Below are positions 1 to 5,810 of a stretch of DNA of 5,894 bases, piece by piece. A program made the position numbers and the translations under genes. Origin of the DNA: DASWVC01 sp036401335 (lineage in GTDB: Bacteria; Verrucomicrobiota; Verrucomicrobiia; Chthoniobacterales; JAFAMB01); assembly GCA_036401335.1 (NCBI GenBank), contig DASWVC010000417.1, positions 1 to 5,894 of the forward strand, written 5' to 3'. Position 1 is the first letter of the stretch. The number at the start of each line of letters is the position of its first letter. The notes beneath the pieces were generated by a model, which saw nothing but the letters and a program-made list of their open reading frames with translations, was not told the DNA's origin and searched no databases.

Positions 1-2468
1 GGCCATGCGAGAACGTCGAGATTGCCGTAACTTTCGTCGGCGCCAAACTCAGTCATGGGCCGTCGGACCAGGGCGTTCAGACCCGCCGCGCGAAATTCCT
101 CCGCGACTTGATCTTCGAACTCGTCTCCACGGCGACGTGTTGCTTCGCCGATCCAGGAGCGCATCGCCGCGGAACGGAAGTATTCTGCAGGAAGGCGCCC
201 ATGGAGAAGACGCACCATTAGAAGCTCAATACTGTCGCGCACGATGCCCGGTGCAAAAATTACCGGCGCGTCGTCGCCTTTGTCCAGGCGCACAAATGGA
301 CGCGCGAGGAGCGATAGACGCCGGCGAAACCGCCAAGGATACCAATCCTTGGCGGTGAAACCCTTTGGAGTTTTATCCCACGCGCCGCGCGGCCAAAGGG
401 AGAAGTGCTCGAAGAGGCGGTCCGCCACCTCAGCGGAGAGGCCATCGGACTTGAGGACTTCACGGATCTGACGCGGGGTGCGCTGCACAACGAGACGCTC
501 ATCCCGGAGCACATCTTTTTCGAGTGCGCCGTGCGCGGAAAGAAAATCTTCAATCGAGATGCCGTATTCGGCTCGGAATGCCTTCAAGAAGACAGGGTCG
601 AACGCTTCGGCACCTGCCCGGGCCTGCTCCTTTCCGGGGTCACGGTAGTAGTTGCCGTAACTCGTGGCGGCAGCCGTGAACTGCTGGGTGAAGTGCTCCG
701 TCATGTAGGGCTGCACGACGGCTTCCGAATACGCGTCATCGACGTAAAATTCGCCGTTCGGAAATCCCTGCACTTTCGCCGGCGTCAGACCGTGTTCCAC
801 AGCGTCAGACGAGTTCGCCGCGGAGATCAGCACGTCCACGAACGCGAGCAGTTGGTCGCAATCGGATTCGCTGATCGCGGCGCCTCCGGAGGCGGGACAG
901 GTGCAAACCGCCATTTCGACAATAATCCGACTGGCAAGCTTGGCACGCGCCCGTTCGCCTTCACGGCGCTGGGCGGCCTCAATCACGTCCTCGCGGTCCT
1001 CGTGCGTGGCAAGAAGTGCGCTGGCGGTCATTTGCCACAGCTGCGTGTCGCACTCCATTGCTTCAACATTTTTCAACGCACGGTCGATCACCAAGCCGCG
1101 GTGCAATTTTTCCAGTAAGGCGCGGAGGTGGCTCCAGCAGTCGTCCACCACCGCGTGGAGAAACTTATGGCATTCCGTTGCGCCTTCCACGACCCCGGTC
1201 TCAGATTGGCGGAGGATGCGTTGAGCCAGCCCAACGCAGACAAAATTAATCTCACCTTCGCTGATGAAGCGCGGCTGGAGCCGGTCCGATGATTGGAGCT
1301 GCTGGCGGATGTTCTGCGGGAAGGCGAGATGGAAAAAACGGGCATCTTCGCTGCGCACCACGCTTTGAACGAGTTCGTCGCGTTTGGCGGGATCGAACCG
1401 CATGCCGCCGAGTGCAGCGATTCCGGCAAAACAGGCGCAGATGAGTTTGCGCTCCGCGACATTGGTGGGGGTCGCGAAGTGCCGAAGAAATCCCACTGGA
1501 AGGGTGATCCGAACGGCCGGCAAGCGCCAATTGACGCCGACCTCTGCCTCTTGCGAACCGGGAAGGTCGTCGAGGCGCTGTGTCGTCCAGTTTTCGAGGT
1601 TTTCGAATCGCAAGAAGATCTCGATTGGACCGAGCGGTAGCTCCGGAACCGCTACCTCAGCCAGCGGCGCGATCTTTCCCATCCACCATATCAGCGCGTC
1701 CCAAATGCGACGTTGCATGTCGCGGTGCCAATCAATGTGATGCCACTGAACGGATGAGACCCACCACGCTCGCCGCGAGGTCTCAACCACACCGCGCAGC
1801 CGCCCGTGAGCAGCGTCCTCCGGATCGGCGTAGATCGGGTCGCACGCGACCTCCTTGAAGAATGGGTCGACGTTGTAGCGACACACGGGCACCCAGACGT
1901 CGGGAGTGCGTCTGGGCACCGCGTGCATGTCATGCACGGTGCGCAGGTCGTTGCGCACTTGGGCGATGAAATCTGTCCCCACATGGAGTATCACGCCAGA
2001 GGCGGGCGTTTCGCGCGGCACGAGCCTCTCTCCATTGCTTTGCCAATAACCAAGCAAGTTCATCTCGCCGTTGATGTTGGCTAGGTGAATGCCTCGCGCA
2101 CGCAGCGCCCGTTCCTGGGCCTGAAGCCTCCAAAGGCACAAGAGGTCGGTGCGGCGCACACGCCCAAGGGCAAGAAAATCCGGGAGTCGCAACCCCGTGA
2201 AATGCCAATCACGGGGGAGTTCCTCAGCGGCAACCGCGAAGGCCCGGCCCAGGCCACCTACGACCGCCATCGTCATTCCGCCACCATACCCCGGTCGTGC
2301 CGCCATCTGCTGGGCGCATCGCCGACAATGCAAGCTTAGCTCCCGTCCGTTCTCGCCCGTGAGATCGAGCACGCCGACCATTCCCGTCTGAAGAAAAGGG
2401 AGCGTCTGGCGAACCCCATCTAGCGGCGGTACAGGTTTTTCTGCTGGATTGGGATCATGAGCATCCAT
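1..2468 (-). CDS. Large uncharacterised protein with probable C-terminal PD-(D/E)XK nuclease fold; 3' end beyond window, 5' end probably truncated by IS66
   Basis: The minus frame with codon starts at 2468, 2465 and so on down to 5 is open throughout, giving 822 codons and no stop. Codons are mostly G/C-ending and the protein composition is normal for a soluble cytoplasmic protein, with no signal peptide or membrane segment. Numbering from the ATG at 2468: residues 84-142 form a helical region (LPDFLALGR, then TDLLCLWRLQAQERALRARG). Residues 235-262 hold seven tryptophans. Residues 709-725 are basic (WYPWRFRRRLSLLARPF). Residues 781-795 are an acidic helix (RGDEFEDQVAEEF), followed by a strand ending GNLDVLAW at 815-822. 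Helix plus G-x-hDVLA is the layout of the first half of a PD-(D/E)XK nuclease, with D818 as the likely metal ligand; the E-x-K strand would lie past the left edge. The function is inferred from this motif only. The ATG at 2468 lies inside the IS66 tnpA gene, so the true N-terminus is probably lost and residues 1 to about 16 may be IS-encoded. An internal ATG at 2381-2379 is an alternative start. I cannot name the family. Confidence 0.82.
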   Translation of the reverse strand, partial: MDAHDPNPAEKPVPPLDGVRQTLPFLQTGMVGVLDLTGENGRELSLHCRRCAQQMAARPGYGGGMTMAVVGGLGRAFAVAAEELPRDWHFTGLRLPDFLALGRVRRTDLLCLWRLQAQERALRARGIHLANINGEMNLLGYWQSNGERLVPRETPASGVILHVGTDFIAQVRNDLRTVHDMHAVPRRTPDVWVPVCRYNVDPFFKEVACDPIYADPEDAAHGRLRGVVETSRRAWWVSSVQWHHIDWHRDMQRRIWDALIWWMGKIAPLAEVAVPELPLGPIEIFLRFENLENWTTQRLDDLPGSQEAEVGVNWRLPAVRITLPVGFLRHFATPTNVAERKLICACFAGIAALGGMRFDPAKRDELVQSVVRSEDARFFHLAFPQNIRQQLQSSDRLQPRFISEGEINFVCVGLAQRILRQSETGVVEGATECHKFLHAVVDDCWSHLRALLEKLHRGLVIDRALKNVEAMECDTQLWQMTASALLATHEDREDVIEAAQRREGERARAKLASRIIVEMAVCTCPASGGAAISESDCDQLLAFVDVLISAANSSDAVEHGLTPAKVQGFPNGEFYVDDAYSEAVVQPYMTEHFTQQFTAAATSYGNYYRDPGKEQARAGAEAFDPVFLKAFRAEYGISIEDFLSAHGALEKDVLRDERLVVQRTPRQIREVLKSDGLSAEVADRLFEHFSLWPRGAWDKTPKGFTAKDWYPWRFRRRLSLLARPFVRLDKGDDAPVIFAPGIVRDSIELLMVRLLHGRLPAEYFRSAAMRSWIGEATRRRGDEFEDQVAEEFRAAGLNALVRRPMTEFGADESYGNLDVLAW

Positions 2469-2810
2469 CCCGAAGGGGCGAGTCGAAGGCGCCGAACCGG
2501 CGAAGAAGTCCAGCAGTTGGTGAGTGAATTCGGCGTCAGTGGCTTGGGCGTCAGTGAGTTCTGCCGCCGGCACGGCGTGGCGACCAGCACCTTGCGGCGT
2601 CACGTGAAAAGGCCCCAAGGCGACCCCCGTGAAAGCGAGTCCGGCGTCCGCTTGATGGCCGTGAAGGTCAACGGGGCGCCGCCGGTTTTGAACGCGGCCG
2701 GTGCGCCGGCGCTGGAAGTGATCCTGGCCGGTGGACGCCGGATTGGAGTTGGACCGGCCTTTGATGCGCCGACCTTAAGCCGGTTGGTGCAGGTCTTGGA
2801 GGAGGGGTAA
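2457..2810 (+). CDS. tnpA: IS66-family accessory protein TnpA (Orf1), 117 aa
   Basis: This small protein is required together with TnpB for transposition of IS66 elements and probably binds DNA. Residues 11-50 are basic and predict a helix-turn-helix (RTGEEVQQLVSEF, then GVSEFCRRHGVATSTLRRH). This matches the usual IS66 Orf1 pattern of a 'reFC..hgls.sTL.r' recognition helix. The C-terminal part (LEVILAGGRRIGVGPAFDAP, then TLSRLVQVLEE) is the beta-strand plus helix tail seen in IS66 TnpA proteins. Length is normal for the family and the gene appears intact. The ATG has only a weak purine-rich region upstream (GGATTGGGA at 2446-2454). The stop is three bases before tnpB, and the last codons carry the tnpB ribosome-binding site. 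The minus-strand large gene overlaps its first codons antisense; that overlap is probably not functional. Confidence 0.9.
   Translation: MSIHPEGASRRRRTGEEVQQLVSEFGVSGLGVSEFCRRHGVATSTLRRHVKRPQGDPRESESGVRLMAVKVNGAPPVLNAAGAPALEVILAGGRRIGVGPAFDAPTLSRLVQVLEEG
2798..2807 (+). promoter_or_regulatory. Shine-Dalgarno of tnpB inside the 3' end of tnpA
   Basis: GGAGGAGGGG lies 6 nt before the tnpB ATG at 2814 and encodes the last residues of TnpA. The strong site, with a tnpA stop to tnpB start gap of only three bases, points to translational coupling of the two accessory proteins. Confidence 0.8.
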
Positions 2811-2813
2811 ACG

Positions 2814-3167
2814 ATGTTTGGCCTGGGGCCCGCCACCAAAGTTTACCTGGCCGCGGGGGCAACCGACCTCCGTAAAGGCTTTGAAGGGCTTTATGGGCTG
2901 GTGCGCGATTCGCTGGGACTCGACCCGTTGAGCGGTCACTTGGTGATCTTCTGCAATGGAGCGCGCACCCGGCTCAAGGTGCTCTTCTGGGACGGCAGCG
3001 GGCTGTGGCTTTGTGCCAAACGGTTGGAACGCGGTCGGTTCAGCTGGCCGGATCCGGGACCCGCAGCCGCGTGCGTGACCTTGAGTCAGGAGGAGTTTTC
3101 GCTGTTAATCGGGGGCATTGACCTGAGTCAGACCCGGCGCAAAAACTGGTATCGAAAAGTGGCTTGA
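2814..3167 (+). CDS. tnpB: IS66-family accessory protein TnpB (Orf2), 117 aa
   Basis: This is the accessory protein of IS66-type elements (family often called IS66 Orf2-like); it is unrelated to the RNA-guided TnpB of IS200/IS605. The signature parts are all present in order: an N-terminal VYLAAGATDLRKGFEGL (about residues 10-26), then a central LVIFCNGARTRLKVLFWDGS (43-62), then GLWLCAKRLERGRFSWP (63-79), and a C-terminal LTLSQ-like helix region ending IGGIDLSQTRRKNWYRKVA. Length and conserved residues (tDlRkG, K-x-L-x-WDG, KRLExGrFxWP) are as expected for an intact member. It is the second gene of the tnpA-tnpB-tnpC set. The biochemical role of TnpB in IS66 transposition is not well defined, although genetic work on IS66 relatives shows that it is needed. 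Confidence 0.95.
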   Translation: MFGLGPATKVYLAAGATDLRKGFEGLYGLVRDSLGLDPLSGHLVIFCNGARTRLKVLFWDGSGLWLCAKRLERGRFSWPDPGPAAACVTLSQEEFSLLIGGIDLSQTRRKNWYRKVA

Positions 3168-3185
3168 GCGGAGAAAAAAGGTGAG

Positions 3186-3213
3186 AAAACGCTGTTAAAA
3201 ATACATCGTTTTT
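3186..3213 (+). repeat. Short inverted repeat in the tnpB-tnpC spacer
   Basis: AAAACG (3186-3191) is complementary to CGTTTT (3207-3212) across an AT-rich 15-nt gap, and one more T follows. It sits in the only AT-rich stretch of the IS66 part, just before the tnpC ribosome-binding site. The stem is short and weak, so a regulatory role is speculative. Confidence 0.25.
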
Positions 3214-3220
3214 GTTAGTT

Positions 3221-3230
3221 AGGAAGGGGA
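3221..3230 (+). promoter_or_regulatory. Probable Shine-Dalgarno of tnpC, pointing to an ATT start at 3231
   Basis: AGGAAGGGGA precedes the codon ATT at 3231-3233. The AGGA core (3221-3224) is separated from it by 6 nt, an ideal spacing. The frame is closed just upstream by TAG at 3216-3218, and no ATG or GTG lies in frame between that stop and the IS66-like N-terminal residues. Confidence 0.5.
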
Positions 3231-3944
3231 ATTGAGCGAGCCTTTCCCCCGCCCGAAACCCTGGATGCAGCGCTGAGGGAGCAGCTCGCCGCCACCTTGC
3301 CCGGACCGTTGTGGGAAAAGCTAAACGCCTCATTGAGCCGCGATCAACAACGGCTGACCCTGACAGAGGAACGGCTCCGGTTTGCCGAATACAAGGTGCG
3401 GGTGTTGGAAGAGCGTTTGCGCCTAATCCGCCTCGAAAAGTACGGGTCCGGCAGTGAACGGCTCTCCGACGCGCAACTGGAGTTGCTGGAAGCCGAGCCA
3501 GGGGTCAGCGTGGCCGAAGTTCACGCCGAGAGCCAACGCGAGCCCGTCGCCACGCTGCCTGCGGCCAAGCCGACGCGCCCGCATCCAGGCCGGCAGGAAT
3601 GGCCGGCCGAGCTGCCCCGGGTGGAACAGTTCATCGCCGGCACGGCGGAGCAGTCCGTCTGTGGCCAGTGCGGCCGGCCCACCGTGGTCATCGGTTATGA
3701 GCAAAGTGAGCAACTCGATGTCGAACCGGCTCAGTACTTCGTGCGGGTCTTGAAGCGCGAGAAGCGGGCCTGCAAAGCGTGTGAAGAACAAGGCGTGACC
3801 TGCGCCCCGCTGCCGGCGCGCATCATCGAGAAAGGACTGGCCAGCGATCGGGTGGTCATTGACACGGTGGTGCGCAAATACGCCGAGCATTTGCCCCTTT
3901 TCCGGCAGCGTGTGATCTTGGAACGCGACACGGGCCTAACCTAA
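3231..3944 (+). pseudogene. tnpC: IS66-family transposase TnpC, N-terminal ~45% only, truncated by IS1634 insertion
   Basis: The intact protein would be the DDE transposase of the IS66 element, usually a little over 500 aa. Only about 237 codons remain. Counting from the TTG at 3297, residues 12-45 form a charged, leucine-rich coiled coil. Next comes KYGSGSERL (48-56), the counterpart of the family's FGxxSER box. A zinc finger follows, with CGQC at 122-125 and CKAC at 159-162. The reading ends with VILERDTGL, then L-T-stop; the last codons already come from the IS1634 end (CTA ACC TAA). The catalytic DDE domain is entirely absent and is not found to the right of the inserted element. Start: similarity to IS66 TnpC N-termini and the ribosome-binding site favour ATT at 3231; TTG at 3297 is the conservative alternative but would drop part of the N-terminal helix. 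No transposase activity is expected. Confidence 0.9.
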
Positions 3945-3952
3945 GTTCCGCG
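3937..3952 (+). repeat. Left terminal inverted repeat of the IS1634-family element
   Basis: TAACCTAAGTTCCGCG pairs with the right-end repeat at 13 of 16 positions. The TAAC-TAA-TTCC core agrees with my recollection of ends in this IS family. It supplies the premature stop (TAA at 3942-3944) that ends the interrupted tnpC. Confidence 0.75.
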
Positions 3953-3998
3953 GCTTTTTCGGATGTTTCCCTCGAGAGGAAGGGTTTTGGCGCCAGAA

Positions 3999-4026
3999 TT
4001 GTAGCAAGTAATTTTAGCGTTATACT
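3999..4026 (+). promoter_or_regulatory. Sigma70-like promoter of the IS1634 transposase
   Basis: A -35-like TTGTAG (3999-4004) and a -10-like TATACT (4021-4026) are separated by 16 nt. They lie in an AT-rich stretch inside the left end of the IS, about 50 nt before the transposase ATG at 4076. Internal promoters in this position are normal for IS elements. No strong ribosome-binding site precedes the ATG, which suggests low translation. Confidence 0.5.
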
Positions 4027-4075
4027 TCGATTAGTTCTTGCAGATCGTGCTCGGATTGCTTACCGTGTAGCAATT

Positions 4076-5704
4076 ATGTTCGTCCAGGCCACCAAGTCCA
4101 AACGCGGGAACAAAACCTACGTGTCCTACCTGGTGCGCGAAGCCTTTCGAACCCCCGCCGGGCCCCGCTCCCGTACGGTGTGCAACATCACGGCCCTGCC
4201 CCCCGACGTGCGCGCGCTGCTCACCGCGTCCCTGGCCGGCAAGCCCTGCGTGCCCCTGGAAGGGCTGGAACTCTCCAGCGCGCTCAACTACGGCGGCTTG
4301 GCCGTGTTGCGCGACGCCTGGGCACGCTTCGGCTTGGAAAAAGTCCTGGCCGCCTTGCCGGACGCCCGGTCGCGGGCGCTCGTGCAGGCCATGATTTTTG
4401 GCCGGGTGTTGAGCCCGTGCTCCAAACGGGCGCTGGCCGACGAGGCCCAGGGCACGCTGTTGGCCGCGGCGTGCGGGCTGGACCCTGCGAGCGAGGCCTT
4501 CGACGAGGACGACCTCTACGAGGCCATGGACGCGCTCAACGGCCGGTGGGTCCCGCTCGAACAGGCCCTCTATGCCGAGGCGTTTCCGGCTTCGGTGAGC
4601 CTGGTGCTTTACGACCTAACCAGCGTTTATTTTGAAGGCAAAGGCCCGCAGGGTTTGAGTGGCTACGGTTACAGCCGGGATCACCGTGGCGACCGGCCCC
4701 AGGTGCTCTTGGCCGTGGCGACCGACGCCGACGGCGTGCCGCTGCACGTCGAAGTGCTGCGCGGCAACCGGGCCGACACCGAGACCTTGCGCGGGCTGCT
4801 GCACACGCTCCAGCGGCGCTTCGGCATCCGGCAGGCGGTGTTCGTCTTCGATGGCGGCATGAGCAGCCGGCTCAACCTGGAAGCCTTGCGGGCCGACGAC
4901 CTGCCCTTTGTGACCCGACTCTCGGCGGCGAGCCTGCCGGCGGTCTTGGCGGCGTTGCCCCAGGAGGCCCAACCCCTCCTGTGGGATCGGACCCACCTGG
5001 TCGAAGTGACCTTAGAGGGCAAGCGCTACGTCATTGCAGGCGGCGAGGAACGCCAGCACCGCGACCAAGCCCGCCGTGAGGCTCGCCTGCAGAAGGCCGA
5101 AGCCGAACTGACCCGCTTGGCGGCCGTGCCGCGCAAACGGGTCGACCCCCAGAAGTTGGCCAGCCAAGCCGGCCGGGCGCTGCAACGCTTGAAAGCCCAC
5201 CAATATTTTGACTACCGGGTCGATGAACAGGGCCGGCTCTGCTGGCAGCCCCGGCAGGCACTCCTCGACGCCGAGCAAAGCCGGGACGGCTTTTACCTGT
5301 TGCACACCGGCCTGACGCCCGTTCAAGGCACCAAAGGCGAGGTGTTGAAGCACTACAAAAATCTGATGACCGTCGAGGCGGCCTTTTGCCACCTCAAAAC
5401 CTACCTGGAGGTCCGGCCCGTTTACCACTTTCGGCCCGACCGGGTGCGCAACCACGTGCGGCTCTGCTTTCTGGCCTATTGGCTCTGCGCGCGCCTCGGC
5501 CAGGAATGGCGCGCCCAGGGCCAAACGGTCGACGTGCCCCGACTCCTGCGCCGGTTGCAATCCATCCGGGTGGGCACCGTGACGCTCGCCGGCCAAGCCG
5601 CCTGCCGCTTGCTGACCCAGATCCCCGCCGACCTCAATGCCGTTTTGGAACAACTCGGGTTATTGCCCCTGTTTGCCCAACCGCCCCGCTGGGCCCACGT
5701 GTAG
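4076..5704 (+). CDS. IS1634-family transposase, full length, 542 aa
   Basis: This is a DDE (RNase H-fold, DDE_Tnp_1-like) transposase that cuts and joins the ends of its own element. The N-terminus (MFVQATKSKRGNKTYVSYLV, then a TPAGPRSRTV segment) is typical of IS1634-family proteins. Catalytic residues can be assigned as D180 in VLYDLTSVYFEGKG, D259 in AVFVFDGGMSS and E434 in LMTVEAAFCHLKTYLEVRPV. This last block, followed by RVRNHVRLCFLAYWL, is the family's C-terminal signature. Between D259 and E434 lies the long insertion usual for this group, including a charged helical stretch at residues 325-350. Length is normal and no frameshift is seen, so the protein may be active. The gene is monocistronic inside the element, read from the AT-rich left end. 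Its very GC-rich codon use fits the neighbouring genes, so it gives no sign of recent transfer from an AT-rich host. Confidence 0.95.
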   Translation: MFVQATKSKRGNKTYVSYLVREAFRTPAGPRSRTVCNITALPPDVRALLTASLAGKPCVPLEGLELSSALNYGGLAVLRDAWARFGLEKVLAALPDARSRALVQAMIFGRVLSPCSKRALADEAQGTLLAAACGLDPASEAFDEDDLYEAMDALNGRWVPLEQALYAEAFPASVSLVLYDLTSVYFEGKGPQGLSGYGYSRDHRGDRPQVLLAVATDADGVPLHVEVLRGNRADTETLRGLLHTLQRRFGIRQAVFVFDGGMSSRLNLEALRADDLPFVTRLSAASLPAVLAALPQEAQPLLWDRTHLVEVTLEGKRYVIAGGEERQHRDQARREARLQKAEAELTRLAAVPRKRVDPQKLASQAGRALQRLKAHQYFDYRVDEQGRLCWQPRQALLDAEQSRDGFYLLHTGLTPVQGTKGEVLKHYKNLMTVEAAFCHLKTYLEVRPVYHFRPDRVRNHVRLCFLAYWLCARLGQEWRAQGQTVDVPRLLRRLQSIRVGTVTLAGQAACRLLTQIPADLNAVLEQLGLLPLFAQPPRWAHV

Positions 5705-5725
5705 CCCGAAAAAGGTCGGCGAGCA

Positions 5726-5746
5726 CCCCGTCCTCGAGGGGATTTT
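5726..5746 (+). terminator. Weak terminator-like hairpin after the IS1634 transposase
   Basis: CCCC (5726-5729) can pair with GGGG (5738-5741) around an 8-nt loop, followed by ATTTT. The stem is only 4 bp and the T-run is short. The same bases contain the subterminal CTCGAG motif, so the structure may instead reflect a transposase-binding site. Confidence 0.25.
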
Positions 5747-5756
5747 GGCTCACAAA

Positions 5757-5772
5757 CGGGGAAGTTAAGTTA
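5757..5772 (-). repeat. Right terminal inverted repeat of the IS1634-family element
   Basis: Read on the minus strand it is TAACTTAACTTCCCCG and matches the left repeat (TAACCTAAGTTCCGCG) at 13 of 16 positions. It marks the right boundary at about 5773. Confidence 0.75.
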
Positions 5773-5777
5773 ACTTC
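5761..5777. repeat. 17-nt palindrome spanning the right IS end and its flank
   Basis: GAAGTTAAGTTAACTTC has two perfect 8-nt arms around a single central G. It covers the outermost bases of the right inverted repeat plus a few bases of flanking DNA. Allowing a 3-nt insertion, outer GGGG (5758-5761) and CCCC (5780-5783) extend the symmetry. Confidence 0.7.
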
Positions 5778-5796
5778 GGCCCCTTTCGTATTCCAA

Positions 5797-5810
5797 CGTT
5801 CACGTGAACG
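5797..5810. repeat. Perfect 14-bp palindrome right of the IS
   Basis: CGTTCACGTGAACG is its own reverse complement. It could be a protein-binding site or part of a transcription end. It overlaps the TGA stop (5802-5800) of the possible minus-strand gene entering from the right edge. Confidence 0.55.

Larger units (their letters stand above)
2420..3936 (+). mobile_element. IS66-family insertion sequence, left part only (tnpA, tnpB and 5' part of tnpC)
   Basis: Three same-strand genes in the order accessory TnpA, accessory TnpB, transposase TnpC are diagnostic of IS66-family elements. The left boundary is uncertain. Before tnpA, the sequence TAGCGGCGGTACAGGTTTTT (2421-2440) loosely resembles the GTAAGCG-type IS66 terminus, so I place the end near 2420. 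It cannot be confirmed because the right terminus is absent. On the right, the element stops inside tnpC where an IS1634-type element begins. A full IS66 element is usually about 2.4-2.8 kb, so roughly the distal 40% is missing. The remnant cannot transpose with its own proteins because the DDE transposase is incomplete. Confidence 0.85.
3936..5773 (+). mobile_element. IS1634-family insertion sequence (IS4 superfamily), apparently complete, nested in IS66 tnpC
   Basis: A single full-length IS1634-type transposase gene is bracketed by imperfect inverted repeats. The left repeat (3937-3952) and the reverse complement of 5757-5772 match at 13 of 16 positions. Farther in, a CTCGAG hexamer occurs at exactly 34 nt from each end, supporting the boundaries. 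The left end interrupts the tnpC reading frame at its Gly-Leu codons. No target-site duplication is visible and the right flank is not tnpC. Boundaries are good to about two bases. The element looks recent or active, because its open reading frame and catalytic residues are intact. Confidence 0.85.

Noticed and set aside
405..1118. Plus-strand open frame of 237 codons
   Set aside because: It is antisense to the 822-codon minus-strand gene, its peptide has the His/Arg/Val-rich look of a shadow, and no ribosome-binding site or family resemblance is present.
2316..2330. HCRRC (residues 47-51 of the minus-strand protein) as a zinc finger
   Set aside because: Only one C-x2-C pair is present nearby; no second pair of ligands was found.
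1..2468. A complete defence operon
   Set aside because: Only one non-IS gene is visible, and it is truncated at both sides; no partner gene is in the window to support a named system.
3423..3890. Minus-strand open frame of 155 codons
   Set aside because: It is antisense to tnpC, whose coiled coil and zinc finger are clearly real.
5012..5653. Minus-strand open frame of 213 codons
   Set aside because: It is antisense to the catalytic part of the IS1634 transposase; the Gly/Ala/Gln/Val-rich peptide is a GC-rich shadow.
3893..5786. GCCCCTTT shared by the left (3893) and right (5779) flanks as a remnant of a long target duplication
   Set aside because: The sequences diverge at once after 8 nt, so the match is best explained by chance.
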